A DNA stretch of 64,000 bases from Adhaeribacter arboris (GTDB lineage Bacteria > Bacteroidota > Bacteroidia > Cytophagales > Hymenobacteraceae): the NCBI RefSeq assembly GCF_003023845.1, contig NZ_PYFT01000001.1, positions 6,200,001-6,264,000 of the forward strand, given 5' to 3'. Shown in pieces: positions 16,325 through 25,687 of the stretch. Below the pieces are notes generated by a model, which was not told the origin of the DNA, ran no database searches, and saw nothing but the letters and a program-made list of their open reading frames with translations. The translations under genes and the position numbers were made by a program. The first letter of the stretch is position 1. Every line of letters starts with the position of its first letter.

Positions 16325-19300
16325 TTATAAAGTACGTTTTACTTCTCGTTCTTCGTACGCTTCAATGATATCTCCCTGCTGAATATCGTTAAAGTTTTTG
16401 ATGCTGATACCACATTCGAAACCTTGCCGAACCTCAGATACATCGTCTTTAAAGCGTTTTAAAGCCTGAATTTCACCGGAGTAAACTACTATCCCTTCGC
16501 GTACCAACCGTACCCGGCTGTTGCGGGTAATAGTGCCGTCGGTAACCATACAACCGGCAATTGTACCTACTTTTGTAATCCGGAATACTTCGCGTACTTC
16601 TACGTTTGCTATTACTACTTCCTGCATCGTAGGCGCTAACATACCTTCCATGGCATCTTTTAACTCGTTAATAGCATTGTAGATGATAGAGTACAGGCGA
16701 ATATCAATTTGTTCCTGCTCCGCTAATCTACGCGCGTTTGCCGATGGACGTACCTGGAAACCAATAATAATAGCATCCGAAGCCGAAGCCAGCAACACAT
16801 CTGATTCTGAAATCTGACCTACTCCTTTCGCCAGGATATTAACCTGAACTTCGTTGGTTGAAAGTTTCAGTAAGGAGTCGGAAAGAGCTTCTACCGAACC
16901 ATCCACATCGCCTTTCACGATTACGTTCAATTCTTTAAACGAGCCAATAGCTAAACGGCGGCCAATTTCATCCAGAGTAATATGTTTCTTGGTCCGCAGG
17001 CTTTGTTCCCGTTGCAACTGCTGGCGGCTCGAAGCAATTTCACGTGCCTCCCGTTCCGTATCGTACACAACAAATTTATCACCGGCTTGTGGTGCACCAT
17101 CTAAGCCCAGTACCTGTACGGGAGTAGACGGACCAGCAACTTTCATTTTCTTGCCCCGGTGATCGGTCATGGCTCGAACACGGCCATAATGGGAACCGGC
17201 AAGCATAACATCTCCTACGTGCAGCGTTCCGGTTTGCACCACAACAGTGGTAACATAACCGCGTCCTTTATCCAGAGAAGCTTCAATAACAGTACCCACT
17301 GCGTTCCGGTCCGGATTTGCTTTTAATTCTAGTAATTCCGCTTCGAGCAATACTTTTTCCAACAAATCTGGAATACCCACCCCAGATTTAGCTGAAATTT
17401 CCTGACATTGGTATTTACCACCCCAATCTTCTACCAAAACATTAATGGCCGCCAATTGCTCCCGAATGCGGTCCGGGTTAGCAGAGGGCTTATCAATTTT
17501 ATTAATGGCAATTACAATAGGAGCACCTGCTGCTTGCGCGTGATTTAATGCTTCTTTCGTTTGGGGCATTACATCATCGTCGGCCGCTACTACAATAATA
17601 ACTACATCGGTTACTTTAGCTCCCCGGGCCCGCATAGCGGTAAATGCCTCGTGACCAGGAGTATCTAAGAAAGTAATGCGTTTACCCGTATCGGTTAATA
17701 CATCGTAGGCCCCAATGTGCTGGGTAATACCTCCTGCCTCGCCAGCCGTAACTTTAGAATTACGGATATAATCTAGTAAGGAAGTTTTACCGTGGTCAAC
17801 GTGACCCATAATGGTTACAATAGGAGCCCGGTCTACTAAATCTTCTGCCTCATCCTCTTCTTCTACAACTACCTCTTCTTCCTCAGCCGATAAAAACTCT
17901 ACATCGTACCCAAACTCATCCGAAATGATAGTAATTGCTTCGGCATCTAAGCGCTGGTTAATGGAAACAAACATCCCCAACGACATACAAACTTTAATAA
18001 CATCGTTGACGGATACGTTCATAAGAGAAGCCAAATCGTTAGCCGAAATAAATTCGGTTAGTTTTAATGTTTTAGCTTCTGATTGCTCCTGTTGTCTTCT
18101 TTCTTCGGTAGCATCCGCAATAGCAGAACGTTTCTCCCGGCGATATTTTGCCCGGTTTGCATTGGTGTTTTTATTGCCACTTAAGCGAGCCAGGGTAGCT
18201 TTAATCTGATCTTGAATTTGTTTATCCGATACTTCTGGCTTTGGTCCGGCAATTATGGGTGGCCGGTTTTGGGCACCTGAGCCAGTTGGTCGATTATTAT
18301 TAGGCCGGTTATTACCTGGTTGATTCGAACGGGGCTGGCTAAAATCTTTGCGCTCTCCCCGGGTTACAACCGGACGGTCAGAAGTATCCGGTGCGGCTGC
18401 ATTATTTTGCACAATAATGCGTTTCCGTTTCTTCTTATTATTGTTGCCGCCGCCTACATTAGCAGAGCTAGCGCTGTGTTGATTCTGGTTATTGCTTACT
18501 GGGGCAACCGCTGGTTTGTTCCTGATTTCAGGACTGGGTTTGCCTCCTTTTTTACGCGGAAAATCTTTGGGTAATTCAATTTTACCTAAAACAGTAAGGC
18601 CTTTTAAAGTATCCGCCCGGGCCGGTATAATCTTTTCTATTTCTTCGTCTTGGTTATTAAAATCTTCGTCGTCGGTACTATCGGTTTCATCTGTATCTGC
18701 TTCTTCCTCTTCCGACTCTTCTGCTACATTGGCAGCTACCGGAGCAATTGGAGCAGGCACTTCAACTATCGGTTGCAGCTCTGGTTGCCGGCTAACCGTT
18801 ACAATCGGCGCTTCCACGACCTCTTCTAAAACAGGTTGTTTTTCTGTTAAAGTGGGTTGCATTTCGGCAACGGGCTGGGTTATTGGCGCTTCTACTTCAG
18901 GAGTTGGAATTGCTTCTGGCTGAGACACTTCGGCTACTACCGGTACCGGCGGCTCAGAAACCACCTGAATAGGTTTTTCTTCTACAACTACAGGTGCAGG
19001 TTCCGCAACTGCAACCGCCGGTTCTACTGGCTTTGGTGTTGTTACAGTTGGTCGAGGGTTATTTAAATTTATATTACCTAATACTTTAAGACCTGGTAAC
19101 TTTACGCCGGTTTCAATTGGCGCGTCTTTAGGCGCTTCCGGTTTTTTAATTTCCGGTAAAGTGGGAGTAGGTTTAGGTGCCGGATTGGGTTTGGCAAATA
19201 TATTTGGATCCGGTTTTTTTATCTCAGGCACTTCTGGTTGAGCAGGAACACCAGATGGCTTTTTGCTAATATTTAATTTTTCAGCTTCAATTTTAGCCTG

Positions 19301-19474
19301 AACCGACGATTCAAATGCACTCATCAGCACCTCGAACTGCTTCGATGTTATTTTTGAAGTAGGTTTGTTTTCGATATCAAAACCTTTTGCCGCCAGAAAG
19401 TCTACCACCGTAGACGTACTGATGTTTAAGGTTGTTGCTACCTGTTTAAGCCTCATCGTTTTTTCTTCTGCCAT
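16325..19474 (-). CDS. infB: Translation initiation factor IF-2
   Basis: IF-2 is the GTPase that brings initiator tRNA to the 30S subunit. The 1049-aa protein has an N-terminal IF2_N domain (residues 1-60, [19 protein letters not shown]), a long low-complexity Pro/Glu/Val/Asn-rich region (about 70-430), a second IF2_N (about 470-530), and the G domain with GHVDHGKT at residues 557-564, DTPGHEAF and NKID, followed by domains II, III and C-terminal IF2. The long N-terminal extension is typical of Bacteroidota. It is the last gene of rimP-nusA-infB, 189 bases after nusA. Confidence 0.97.
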   Translation of the reverse strand: MAEEKTMRLKQVATTLNISTSTVVDFLAAKGFDIENKPTSKITSKQFEVLMSAFESSVQAKIEAEKLNISKKPSGVPAQPEVPEIKKPDPNIFAKPNPAPKPTPTLPEIKKPEAPKDAPIETGVKLPGLKVLGNINLNNPRPTVTTPKPVEPAVAVAEPAPVVVEEKPIQVVSEPPVPVVAEVSQPEAIPTPEVEAPITQPVAEMQPTLTEKQPVLEEVVEAPIVTVSRQPELQPIVEVPAPIAPVAANVAEESEEEEADTDETDSTDDEDFNNQDEEIEKIIPARADTLKGLTVLGKIELPKDFPRKKGGKPSPEIRNKPAVAPVSNNQNQHSASSANVGGGNNNKKKRKRIIVQNNAAAPDTSDRPVVTRGERKDFSQPRSNQPGNNRPNNNRPTGSGAQNRPPIIAGPKPEVSDKQIQDQIKATLARLSGNKNTNANRAKYRREKRSAIADATEERRQQEQSEAKTLKLTEFISANDLASLMNVSVNDVIKVCMSLGMFVSINQRLDAEAITIISDEFGYDVEFLSAEEEEVVVEEEDEAEDLVDRAPIVTIMGHVDHGKTSLLDYIRNSKVTAGEAGGITQHIGAYDVLTDTGKRITFLDTPGHEAFTAMRARGAKVTDVVIIVVAADDDVMPQTKEALNHAQAAGAPIVIAINKIDKPSANPDRIREQLAAINVLVEDWGGKYQCQEISAKSGVGIPDLLEKVLLEAELLELKANPDRNAVGTVIEASLDKGRGYVTTVVVQTGTLHVGDVMLAGSHYGRVRAMTDHRGKKMKVAGPSTPVQVLGLDGAPQAGDKFVVYDTEREAREIASSRQQLQREQSLRTKKHITLDEIGRRLAIGSFKELNVIVKGDVDGSVEALSDSLLKLSTNEVQVNILAKGVGQISESDVLLASASDAIIIGFQVRPSANARRLAEQEQIDIRLYSIIYNAINELKDAMEGMLAPTMQEVVIANVEVREVFRITKVGTIAGCMVTDGTITRNSRVRLVREGIVVYSGEIQALKRFKDDVSEVRQGFECGISIKNFNDIQQGDIIEAYEEREVKRTL

Positions 19475-19663
19475 TCTCTAAATATGCTGTCTTTTTAATA
19501 GGTTACTGGTAATCGGTTGAATCGCCGGAATTTGTGCGCTAAATTAGTTTAAAAAAGCGTTTCTCTATTCAAATTTCGCGTAATAAAAAATATTATTCAA
19601 CTGTTACTAAATAAGTATAACAAATAAATAACTGTTGTTCGTTCCTCTTAATAGGTACCAAGT

Positions 19664-20914
19664 TTAACTGTTGTCGGTATCAAATTCCTGGCGAATAACA
19701 GCTAGTAAATCATCTACCGTTTCTTCTTCCAATTCGGTGCGGCGTACTAAATCTTCGCGGGTAACAGCTAATACGCTTTTCGCGGTGTCTAAACCAATTC
19801 GCTTCAATTCTTCAATAACCCAACCTTCAATTTCATCGGAGAATTCGTCGAGCGAAATATCTTCTTCGTATTCTTCCTGCTCCCGGAACACATCAATTTC
19901 CAAACCTACCAAACGACTAGCGAGCTTAATGTTTTGTCCGCCTTTTCCGATTGCCAATGATACCTGATCTGGTTTCAGGAAAACTGATGCTCTGCCTTCT
20001 TCTTCGTTGATGCGGATACTGCTGATTTTAGCCGGGCTCAGGGAACGCTGGATATACAGCTCCAGATTATCGGTATAATTTATTACATCAATGTTTTCGT
20101 TTTCCAGTTCCCGCACAATGGAATGAATCCGGGATCCTTTCATTCCTACGCAGGCCCCAACCGGATCAATACGGTCATCATACGACTCTACGGCTACTTT
20201 GGCCCGCTCGCCGGGTTCGCGCACAATATTTTTTATTACAATTAAGCCGTCGTAAATTTCTGGTACTTCGTTTTCGAACAAGCGCTCTAAAAAGGCCGGA
20301 GCCGTACGCGATAAAATAATTTTAGGCGTGCCGTTATGAATCTCTACCCGGTGCACCACTGCCCGTACTACATCGCCTTTGCGGTAGCGGTCTTTAGGTA
20401 TTTGTTCTGATTTCGGAATAATTAATTCGTTATCGTCCTGGTCCACGAGCATTACCTCGCGGTTCCAAACCTGGTATACTTCGCCGGAAATAATTTCCCC
20501 TACCAAATCTTTGTATTTCTGGTACATTAAATCTTTTTCCAGGTCTTTTACCCGTTGAATTAAGGTTTGACGAGCCGTTAAAACCGCCCGGCGACCAAAA
20601 TCCTCTAATTTTATTTCTTCCGATACTTCTTCGCCTACTTCAAAATCTGGTTCTATTTTTTGGGCATCCGACAAAGCAATTTTGTCGTGGTCCCAGATAT
20701 CTTCCGAATTATCATCGACAATTTCGCGGTTACGCCAGATTTCCAAATCGCCTTTCTCCACGTTCAGGATAATATCGAAATTTTCATCCGTTCCCCATCT
20801 CTTACGAATCATGGTCCGAAATACGTCTTCCAGAATTCGCATCATAGTAGGTCGGTCGATATTCTTGAACTTGGCAAACTCCGCAAATGATTCTATCAGG
20901 ACTGAACTGTTCAT
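19664..20914 (-). CDS. nusA: Transcription termination/antitermination factor NusA
   Basis: NusA binds RNA polymerase and nascent RNA and tunes pausing, termination and rRNA antitermination. The 416-aa protein has the N-terminal polymerase-binding domain (about 1-125), S1 (about 135-200, GEIISGEVYQVW), KH1 and KH2 (about 215-345, CVGMKGSRIHSIVREL and AIGKGGQNIKLASRL) and a short C-terminal helical extension (about 355-416) in place of the two acidic repeats of E. coli. It lies 9 bases downstream of rimP. Confidence 0.96.
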   Translation of the reverse strand: MNSSVLIESFAEFAKFKNIDRPTMMRILEDVFRTMIRKRWGTDENFDIILNVEKGDLEIWRNREIVDDNSEDIWDHDKIALSDAQKIEPDFEVGEEVSEEIKLEDFGRRAVLTARQTLIQRVKDLEKDLMYQKYKDLVGEIISGEVYQVWNREVMLVDQDDNELIIPKSEQIPKDRYRKGDVVRAVVHRVEIHNGTPKIILSRTAPAFLERLFENEVPEIYDGLIVIKNIVREPGERAKVAVESYDDRIDPVGACVGMKGSRIHSIVRELENENIDVINYTDNLELYIQRSLSPAKISSIRINEEEGRASVFLKPDQVSLAIGKGGQNIKLASRLVGLEIDVFREQEEYEEDISLDEFSDEIEGWVIEELKRIGLDTAKSVLAVTREDLVRRTELEEETVDDLLAVIRQEFDTDNS

Positions 20915-20923
20915 TTTTCTCTC

Positions 20924-21397
20924 CTATTTAAAAGATATTACAATATTCGTCTTCACTATATCCGTAAAGTTTACCTGGCTTGGAACCAAGGTTACTTTCT
21001 TACTTTTTTCTTTTGCTTCTTCCGTAATTCTAATGCCATCTGCCAGTACTTCTTCTAAGGTGCCGGTTTTTTCGGAACCATCTTTTAATACTAGTTTCAG
21101 TTTACGGCCAACGTGGCGTTTATACTGCCGCTCCGACGTTAAAGGTTGATCTGCTCCCGGTGAAGTTACTTCCAGAACATAGCTAATTTCCTCACCAAAA
21201 GCAGTTTCAATGCGGTTGTTTAGCCGACGGCTAACCAAGGCACATTCATCTATTCCTACCCCGTTATCGCCATCCAGTATTACCGTAATCTTAGGTTTAG
21301 CCGGATTATCGGATACCTGTACTTTTACCACGAATAATTCATCCGAAGGCAAGCAACTCGGCAACATTGTTTTTATACTTTCCGCGTTCAGCGTCAT
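20924..21397 (-). CDS. rimP: Ribosome maturation factor RimP
   Basis: RimP helps assemble the 30S subunit. The 157-aa protein has the typical N-terminal alpha/beta domain (with VILDGDNGVGIDECALVSR, about 38-56, and YVLEVTSPGADQPL, about 76-89) and a C-terminal Sm-like domain (about 95-157). It is the first gene of the rimP-nusA-infB operon and is preceded by a consensus promoter and a leader hairpin (21426-21441). Confidence 0.94.
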   Translation of the reverse strand: MTLNAESIKTMLPSCLPSDELFVVKVQVSDNPAKPKITVILDGDNGVGIDECALVSRRLNNRIETAFGEEISYVLEVTSPGADQPLTSERQYKRHVGRKLKLVLKDGSEKTGTLEEVLADGIRITEEAKEKSKKVTLVPSQVNFTDIVKTNIVISFK

Positions 21398-21425
21398 TTA
21401 TTTCCGTATTCTAACAAACAAAATA

Positions 21426-21441
21426 GGGGACGCTTGTCCCC
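21426..21441 (-). promoter_or_regulatory. GC-rich hairpin in the rimP leader
   Basis: GGGGAC (21426-21431) and GTCCCC (21436-21441) form a 6-bp stem with a 4-base loop in the 5' leader of the rimP operon, about 30 bases before the ATG. It is not followed by a T-run. It could control translation or be a NusA/pausing site; function not known. Confidence 0.4.
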
Positions 21442-21462
21442 CTCTTCATCCAATTAATTGTA

Positions 21463-21494
21463 CAAATGTACGAAAAAATTACGTTTAATACAAA
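21463..21494 (-). promoter_or_regulatory. Bacteroidota promoter of the rimP-nusA-infB operon
   Basis: On the minus strand, TTTG (21494-21491), exactly 20 bases, then TACATTTG (21470-21463). This is the full TTTG-N20-TAnnTTTG consensus. The predicted start is around 21455, giving a leader of about 60 nt. Confidence 0.75.
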
Positions 21495-21708
21495 TCCCAT
21501 TCTTTTTCATTTAATTTTTTCTGGTTGTTTCATTTATATAATTATGCGTTCAAAGCTGGAATGGGTGGAAGCAAGTGGTAAAACGAGGTGCTTTGCAGTT
21601 ACGGAGAGCGCTTTATCTTTAATTTTTGCAGTATTGTATATTTACTAAGGTTTAAATTACAGACATTAAAGCTTAATTTGTAAGTTTGTTCTGGTATATT
21701 TTTAGAGC
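21495..21708. other. Interval upstream of the EEP-family gene
   Basis: A/T-rich, no real gene seen. TAAGTTTG at 21681-21688 fits the -7 consensus for the gene starting at 21709, with no clear -33 partner. Confidence 0.4.
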
Positions 21709-22833
21709 GTGCGCAAAAAACTTTCGGTTACATTTTATTATTTACTGGTAATTTGGTTACTGCTGGCAATTGTATCAATGCGCATTCCATCTTATTACTT
21801 TTGGCTAACCGGCTTTTTTTTGTTTACAACTCCTATTCCCTTATTGCTTAATTTAGTTTACCTTTTTGTTTGGGCCTGGCAGCGTTCACGACTGGTTATA
21901 ATGCCGATTTTAGTAGTAATAATTACCTGGAATTATTACCAGCGGGGACTCACCTTAAATTTTGGCGAAAATAATAAAGAAGTTAGAGCTGCCAGTTTAG
22001 CCAAAACGGTTACGTTAGATGTACTAAGTTATAATGTACGTATATTTAATACCTACGCGCACCTGCACGATAAGCATGCCACTAATTCCCGGAATATGAT
22101 AAAATGGGTCGCGGAGAATGCGGCTGATGTATATTGCTTGCAGGAGTTTTACAATGAGCCACAATCTTCCGTTTACAATTCGGTGCAAAGAATTGTGAAG
22201 AAATACGATAAGTATTACTTTATTTCAAATACCTTAATTAACCGGGTAAATGGCCAGTTTGGCATGGCTATCATCTCTAAATATCCCATCCTGAATAAAG
22301 GCACGATTAAGTTCGAAAAGCTTACCCAGAACCACGCCATGTTTGCCGATTTAAAAGTTAAAAATGATACGGTACGGGTGTATAATTTTCATTTGCAGTC
22401 CATGAGCATTGAAGAACAGGATATTATTAATACCTACCGGGAACAGGATTTATTCGGGAAAGATTTGCGTAAAGTGTTACGCCGTTTAAAAAATGGCTTT
22501 ATCAAGCGTAGCTATCAGGTTAATACTTTATACGACCACTTGAAAGAATCGCCTTACCCGGTAATTGTATGCGGCGATTTAAACGATGTGCCCTACAGTT
22601 ATACTTACCAAAAATTAAATAAAAGCCTGTTAAATGCGCACACCGCTGCCGGTTGGGGAGTAGGCAGTACGTATAATGGTATTTTACCCTTGCTTCGGAT
22701 TGATAACCAGTTTTTTAGTCCTGGCCTGAAAGTAGATAATTTTAAAGTGCACCACGATGTAACTTTTTCCGACCACTTTCCGCTAACAGCTACTTATATA
22801 ATTAGTCCACAGTCCATGGACGATAGTCGATAG
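21709..22833 (+). CDS. Membrane-anchored endonuclease/exonuclease/phosphatase (EEP) family protein
   Basis: A 374-aa protein with three N-terminal membrane segments (about residues 7-75) and an EEP domain (about 100-370). The metal-dependent active-site motifs are present: SYNVRIFNTY, CLQEFYNE, GDLNDVPYSYTY and SDHFPL. EEP proteins cleave phosphodiester or phosphate-ester bonds in DNA, RNA, lipids or inositol phosphates; the substrate here cannot be told. The start is GTG at 21709. Its last eight residues (PQSMDDSR) and stop are encoded inside a family B repeat (22805-22830), so the C-terminus was shaped by repeat insertion. Confidence 0.85.
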   Translation: MRKKLSVTFYYLLVIWLLLAIVSMRIPSYYFWLTGFFLFTTPIPLLLNLVYLFVWAWQRSRLVIMPILVVIITWNYYQRGLTLNFGENNKEVRAASLAKTVTLDVLSYNVRIFNTYAHLHDKHATNSRNMIKWVAENAADVYCLQEFYNEPQSSVYNSVQRIVKKYDKYYFISNTLINRVNGQFGMAIISKYPILNKGTIKFEKLTQNHAMFADLKVKNDTVRVYNFHLQSMSIEEQDIINTYREQDLFGKDLRKVLRRLKNGFIKRSYQVNTLYDHLKESPYPVIVCGDLNDVPYSYTYQKLNKSLLNAHTAAGWGVGSTYNGILPLLRIDNQFFSPGLKVDNFKVHHDVTFSDHFPLTATYIISPQSMDDSR

Positions 22834-22988
22834 GCTACACCTTTACTGGTTAGATAGTGGTATGGTAAATGGAAGGATAAGCAATTATTCTGACTTATTT
22901 CAATATAAAAACAGCAGTATAAATTATTCATGATAACGATTGTCTGCGGATGATAGACTATTGACCATCGTCTATGGACTATCGACTA
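22805..22988. repeat. Family B repeats between the EEP gene and cysS
   Basis: Copy 1 (22805-22830) overlaps the EEP gene end and shares GTCCACAGTCCATGG with the reverse complement of 13437-13451. Copy 2 (22943-22988, GTCTATGGACTATCGAC-like steps) ends 20 bases before the cysS ATG. The pair fills much of the interval. Confidence 0.72.
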
Positions 22989-22995
22989 AATCTAC

Positions 22996-23003
22996 TACCT
23001 TTG
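22996..23003 (+). promoter_or_regulatory. -7 element placing the cysS transcript start at its ATG
   Basis: TACCTTTG fits TAnnTTTG and ends only 5 bases before the ATG at 23009. With the usual spacing the transcript would begin at or within a few bases of the ATG, i.e. leaderless or nearly so. No good TTG box is seen 19-21 bases upstream. Confidence 0.5.
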
Positions 23004-23008
23004 CGCCC

Positions 23009-24496
23009 ATGCAACCTTTAGTTCTGTATAATACCCTTTCCCGTAAAAAAGAAATATTTGAGCCCTTGCATGCTCCCTTCGTGGGAATGTACGTGTGCGG
23101 ACCAACGGTATACGGCGAAGCGCATTTGGGCCATAGTCGGGCGGCTATTACTTTCGATGTGCTGTTTCGCTATTTAACTCATATTGGTTACAAAGTACGG
23201 TATGTGCGCAATATTACCGATGTTGGTCACCTGGTAAACGATGCCGACGAAGGCGAAGATAAAATTGCCAAACAAGCTAAAGCCGCTCAATTAGAACCCA
23301 TGGAAGTAGTGCAGCATTATACCAGCCGCTACCACCAGGATATGCAACAACTGAATGTGTTGTCACCGAGTATTGAACCGCGAGCCTCTGGTCACATGAT
23401 TGAGCAAATAGCCATGATTCAGGAAATTATGGACAATGGCTTAGCTTATGAGGTAAATGGCTCGGTGTATTTTGATGTGCCGGCTTATAATCAAAACCAT
23501 CATTATGGTAAACTATCCGGGCGGATTATTGATGATTTACTGGCTAATACCCGTGAACTAGATGGGCAGCAGGAAAAACGTTCCCCGCTCGATTTTGCCC
23601 TCTGGAAAAAAGCTTCGGAAGCGCATATTATGCGTTGGCCTTCGCCGTGGAGCAGTGGTTTTCCGGGTTGGCATTTAGAGTGCTCGGCTATGAGCCGTAA
23701 GTATTTAGGAGCACAGTTTGATATTCATGGGGGAGGCTTGGATTTAATGTTTCCACATCACGAATGCGAGATTGCGCAAAGTCAGGCTAGTAACCATACC
23801 GACGCCGCTAAATACTGGGTGCATAATAACCTGATTACTATTAACGGCCAGAAAATGGGAAAATCGCTGGGTAACTTTATTACGCTCCGCGAGTTATTTT
23901 CGGGGCAGCACGAGTTGCTGCAAACAGCTTACACCCCCATGACCATCCGGTTTTTTGTGTTGCAAGCGCATTACCGCAGTACTTTAGATTTCTCGAACGA
24001 AGCTTTACTAGCGGCCCGCAAAGGTTATTTAAAGTTGCTAAACGGCTTAAAGGTATTAGATAAACTTAATTTCCCGGACGAAGCAGAAGATGTGGAAACC
24101 GGAACTCAGGATGCGGACTTGCAAAAATTACTCGACGATTGCTACCGCAGCTTAAACGACGACCTGAATACAGCTAAAGCTATTGCTTCGTTATTTAATG
24201 TTTTAAAGAAGATAAACAGCATTTATATGGGGCAGATACCGGTAACCAGCTTAAGCCGCAATATGTTGCAAAATTTAAAAACGACGTACCGGGCCTTAGT
24301 AACCGATGTATTGGGCTTAATTGAAGAACGTCCGGATAACTTAGACCAAACGCTGGCTTTGTTACTCAAGTTTTACAAAGAAGCAAAGGACGCCAAAGAT
24401 TACGGCAAAGTAGACGAGATTCGGGCCGAGTTTAAAAAGCTAGGCATTGTAATCAAAGATATGAAGAACGGTATCGATTGGGCTTACGAAGAGTAA
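23009..24496 (+). CDS. cysS: Cysteinyl-tRNA synthetase
   Basis: Charges tRNA-Cys. From ATG 23009 the protein is 495 aa, with the class I signatures HLGH (residues 39-42) and KMGKS (282-286), and the zinc ligand Cys30 in YVCGPTVYG plus the downstream WHLECS and HHECE. A longer frame opens at 22940, but those 23 residues come from family B repeat sequence and would sit in front of the conserved N-terminus; a -7 element at 22996-23003 also falls inside them. A strong terminator follows at 24517. Confidence 0.96.
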   Translation: MQPLVLYNTLSRKKEIFEPLHAPFVGMYVCGPTVYGEAHLGHSRAAITFDVLFRYLTHIGYKVRYVRNITDVGHLVNDADEGEDKIAKQAKAAQLEPMEVVQHYTSRYHQDMQQLNVLSPSIEPRASGHMIEQIAMIQEIMDNGLAYEVNGSVYFDVPAYNQNHHYGKLSGRIIDDLLANTRELDGQQEKRSPLDFALWKKASEAHIMRWPSPWSSGFPGWHLECSAMSRKYLGAQFDIHGGGLDLMFPHHECEIAQSQASNHTDAAKYWVHNNLITINGQKMGKSLGNFITLRELFSGQHELLQTAYTPMTIRFFVLQAHYRSTLDFSNEALLAARKGYLKLLNGLKVLDKLNFPDEAEDVETGTQDADLQKLLDDCYRSLNDDLNTAKAIASLFNVLKKINSIYMGQIPVTSLSRNMLQNLKTTYRALVTDVLGLIEERPDNLDQTLALLLKFYKEAKDAKDYGKVDEIRAEFKKLGIVIKDMKNGIDWAYEE

Positions 24497-24516
24497 GTTT
24501 TAAAACCTTTATCAGC

Positions 24517-24562
24517 TAAAAGTAAAACCCGGTAAATATCAACTTACCGGGTTTTACTTTTA
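24517..24562. terminator. Bidirectional terminator between cysS and the LD-carboxypeptidase gene
   Basis: A 19-bp perfect stem, 24517-24535 and 24544-24562 (core TAAAACCCGGTAA), with an 8-base loop; A-rich left side and T-rich right side serve both convergent genes. Confidence 0.87.
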
Positions 24563-24608
24563 ATAGAATTCATCAGCCTGTTTTAAGCTTTAGAAAGATT
24601 CGATAAAA

Positions 24609-25520
24609 TTATAATTCTTCTGGTAAGTATTCCAGAAAGCTGCCATTTTCGTTTACTTTTAAATGGGCTTGTTTACCACAAATTAAAGCTAGATTATGCG
24701 TTTCGTGCCCCGTTGGGAAATCAAAGCAAATAGGATAGGTATAATTAGCGGTGTGTTCCCGGATAATTTCGTAGGCGGTTTTTGCGAACGGAATAGGATT
24801 ATCGCGCATATCGGTCATGTGCCCTACAATTAATCCGGCTAAGTTGGCTAATTTACCGCAACGCTTTAACTGCACCAGCATCCGGTCGAGGTTATATAAA
24901 TATTCATCTATTTCTTCTACGAACAAGATTTTCCCCGCATAATCTACATCCGACGGGGTGCCGATAATGGTATTCAGCAAGCTGATGTTACCGCCAATTA
25001 ATCTGCCGGAAGCTTCACCTAATCGGTTAAAAGTGTGTCCGGGTGCCTGGTAGCTAATGGGTTCGCCGAATAAAACCCGATGTAAACTTTCGATAGCCGC
25101 TTCACTGCCTGCGCGGCCAAATAAAGAAGGCATAATACCGTGAATGCTAGCGTACCCTTTCCCGAATAAATGACAGAGAAGAGCCGTAATATCACTGAAA
25201 CCCACTATCCATTTCGGGTGCTGTTCAAATAAAGTAAAGTCAATCTGATCCAACAGGCGGGTAGTACCATAGCCACCACGGGCCGAGATAATGGCTTTTA
25301 ATTCCGGATTATCCAGCATGGTTTGCAAATCAGAAATGCGTAACTCATCGTTACCGGCAAATTGATGAAAATCTCCGGCTAAACTTTTACCAATAACTAC
25401 TTCCAGCCCCCAAGAGGTAAGTATTTGAATGGCAGGTTGAATTTCGGCTAAGGTGATTTTACGGGCCAGAGCGCAAATGGCAATTTTATCGCCGGGTTGT
25501 AGGGTAGGAGGGAAGATCAT
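24609..25520 (-). CDS. LD-carboxypeptidase (peptidase family S66)
   Basis: Family S66 enzymes cut the L,D-bond of murein tetrapeptides during peptidoglycan recycling in the cytoplasm; some members instead act on microcin C. The 303-aa protein shows the S66 features: ARGGYGTTRLLDQID, the nucleophile Ser in VGFSDITALL (near residue 108), LIGGNISLLNTIIGT, FVEEIDEYLYNLDRML with the catalytic Glu, and a C-terminal PTGHETHN with the catalytic His. No signal peptide is present. It stands alone between two terminators. Confidence 0.9.
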   Translation of the reverse strand: MIFPPTLQPGDKIAICALARKITLAEIQPAIQILTSWGLEVVIGKSLAGDFHQFAGNDELRISDLQTMLDNPELKAIISARGGYGTTRLLDQIDFTLFEQHPKWIVGFSDITALLCHLFGKGYASIHGIMPSLFGRAGSEAAIESLHRVLFGEPISYQAPGHTFNRLGEASGRLIGGNISLLNTIIGTPSDVDYAGKILFVEEIDEYLYNLDRMLVQLKRCGKLANLAGLIVGHMTDMRDNPIPFAKTAYEIIREHTANYTYPICFDFPTGHETHNLALICGKQAHLKVNENGSFLEYLPEEL

Positions 25521-25634
25521 GTAGAAAAAACTGCTGTTCAGGAGGTAATTATTGAAGCCCTAAAGAAATACTGGTTTTAATTTTAGGAATGATTTATTTT
25601 GAGCAAAATATACAAGTTACTGATAGCAGGTAAT

Positions 25635-25667
25635 AAAAAAGGCTGTGCTTTAAAAAGGCACAACCTT
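25635..25667 (-). terminator. Terminator of hom
   Basis: On the minus strand AAGGTTGTGC (25667-25658) pairs with GCACAGCCTT (25648-25639, one G-U pair) around an A/T loop, followed by a T-run; 20 bases after the hom stop. Confidence 0.78.
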
Positions 25668-25687
25668 ATCTTCCATCAGGAATAACT

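Noticed and set aside
17811-18923. Long antisense frames across infB
   Set aside because: They mirror the biased codons of the IF-2 low-complexity region and have Ser/Arg-rich nonsense composition.
21466-21648. A 60-codon hydrophobic frame between rimP and the EEP gene
   Set aside because: It overlaps the rimP promoter on the other strand, has no family look, and its composition is that of A/T-rich non-coding DNA.
22940-23008. A 23-residue N-terminal extension of cysS
   Set aside because: It is encoded by family B repeat, precedes the conserved N-terminus, and a -7 promoter box lies inside it.
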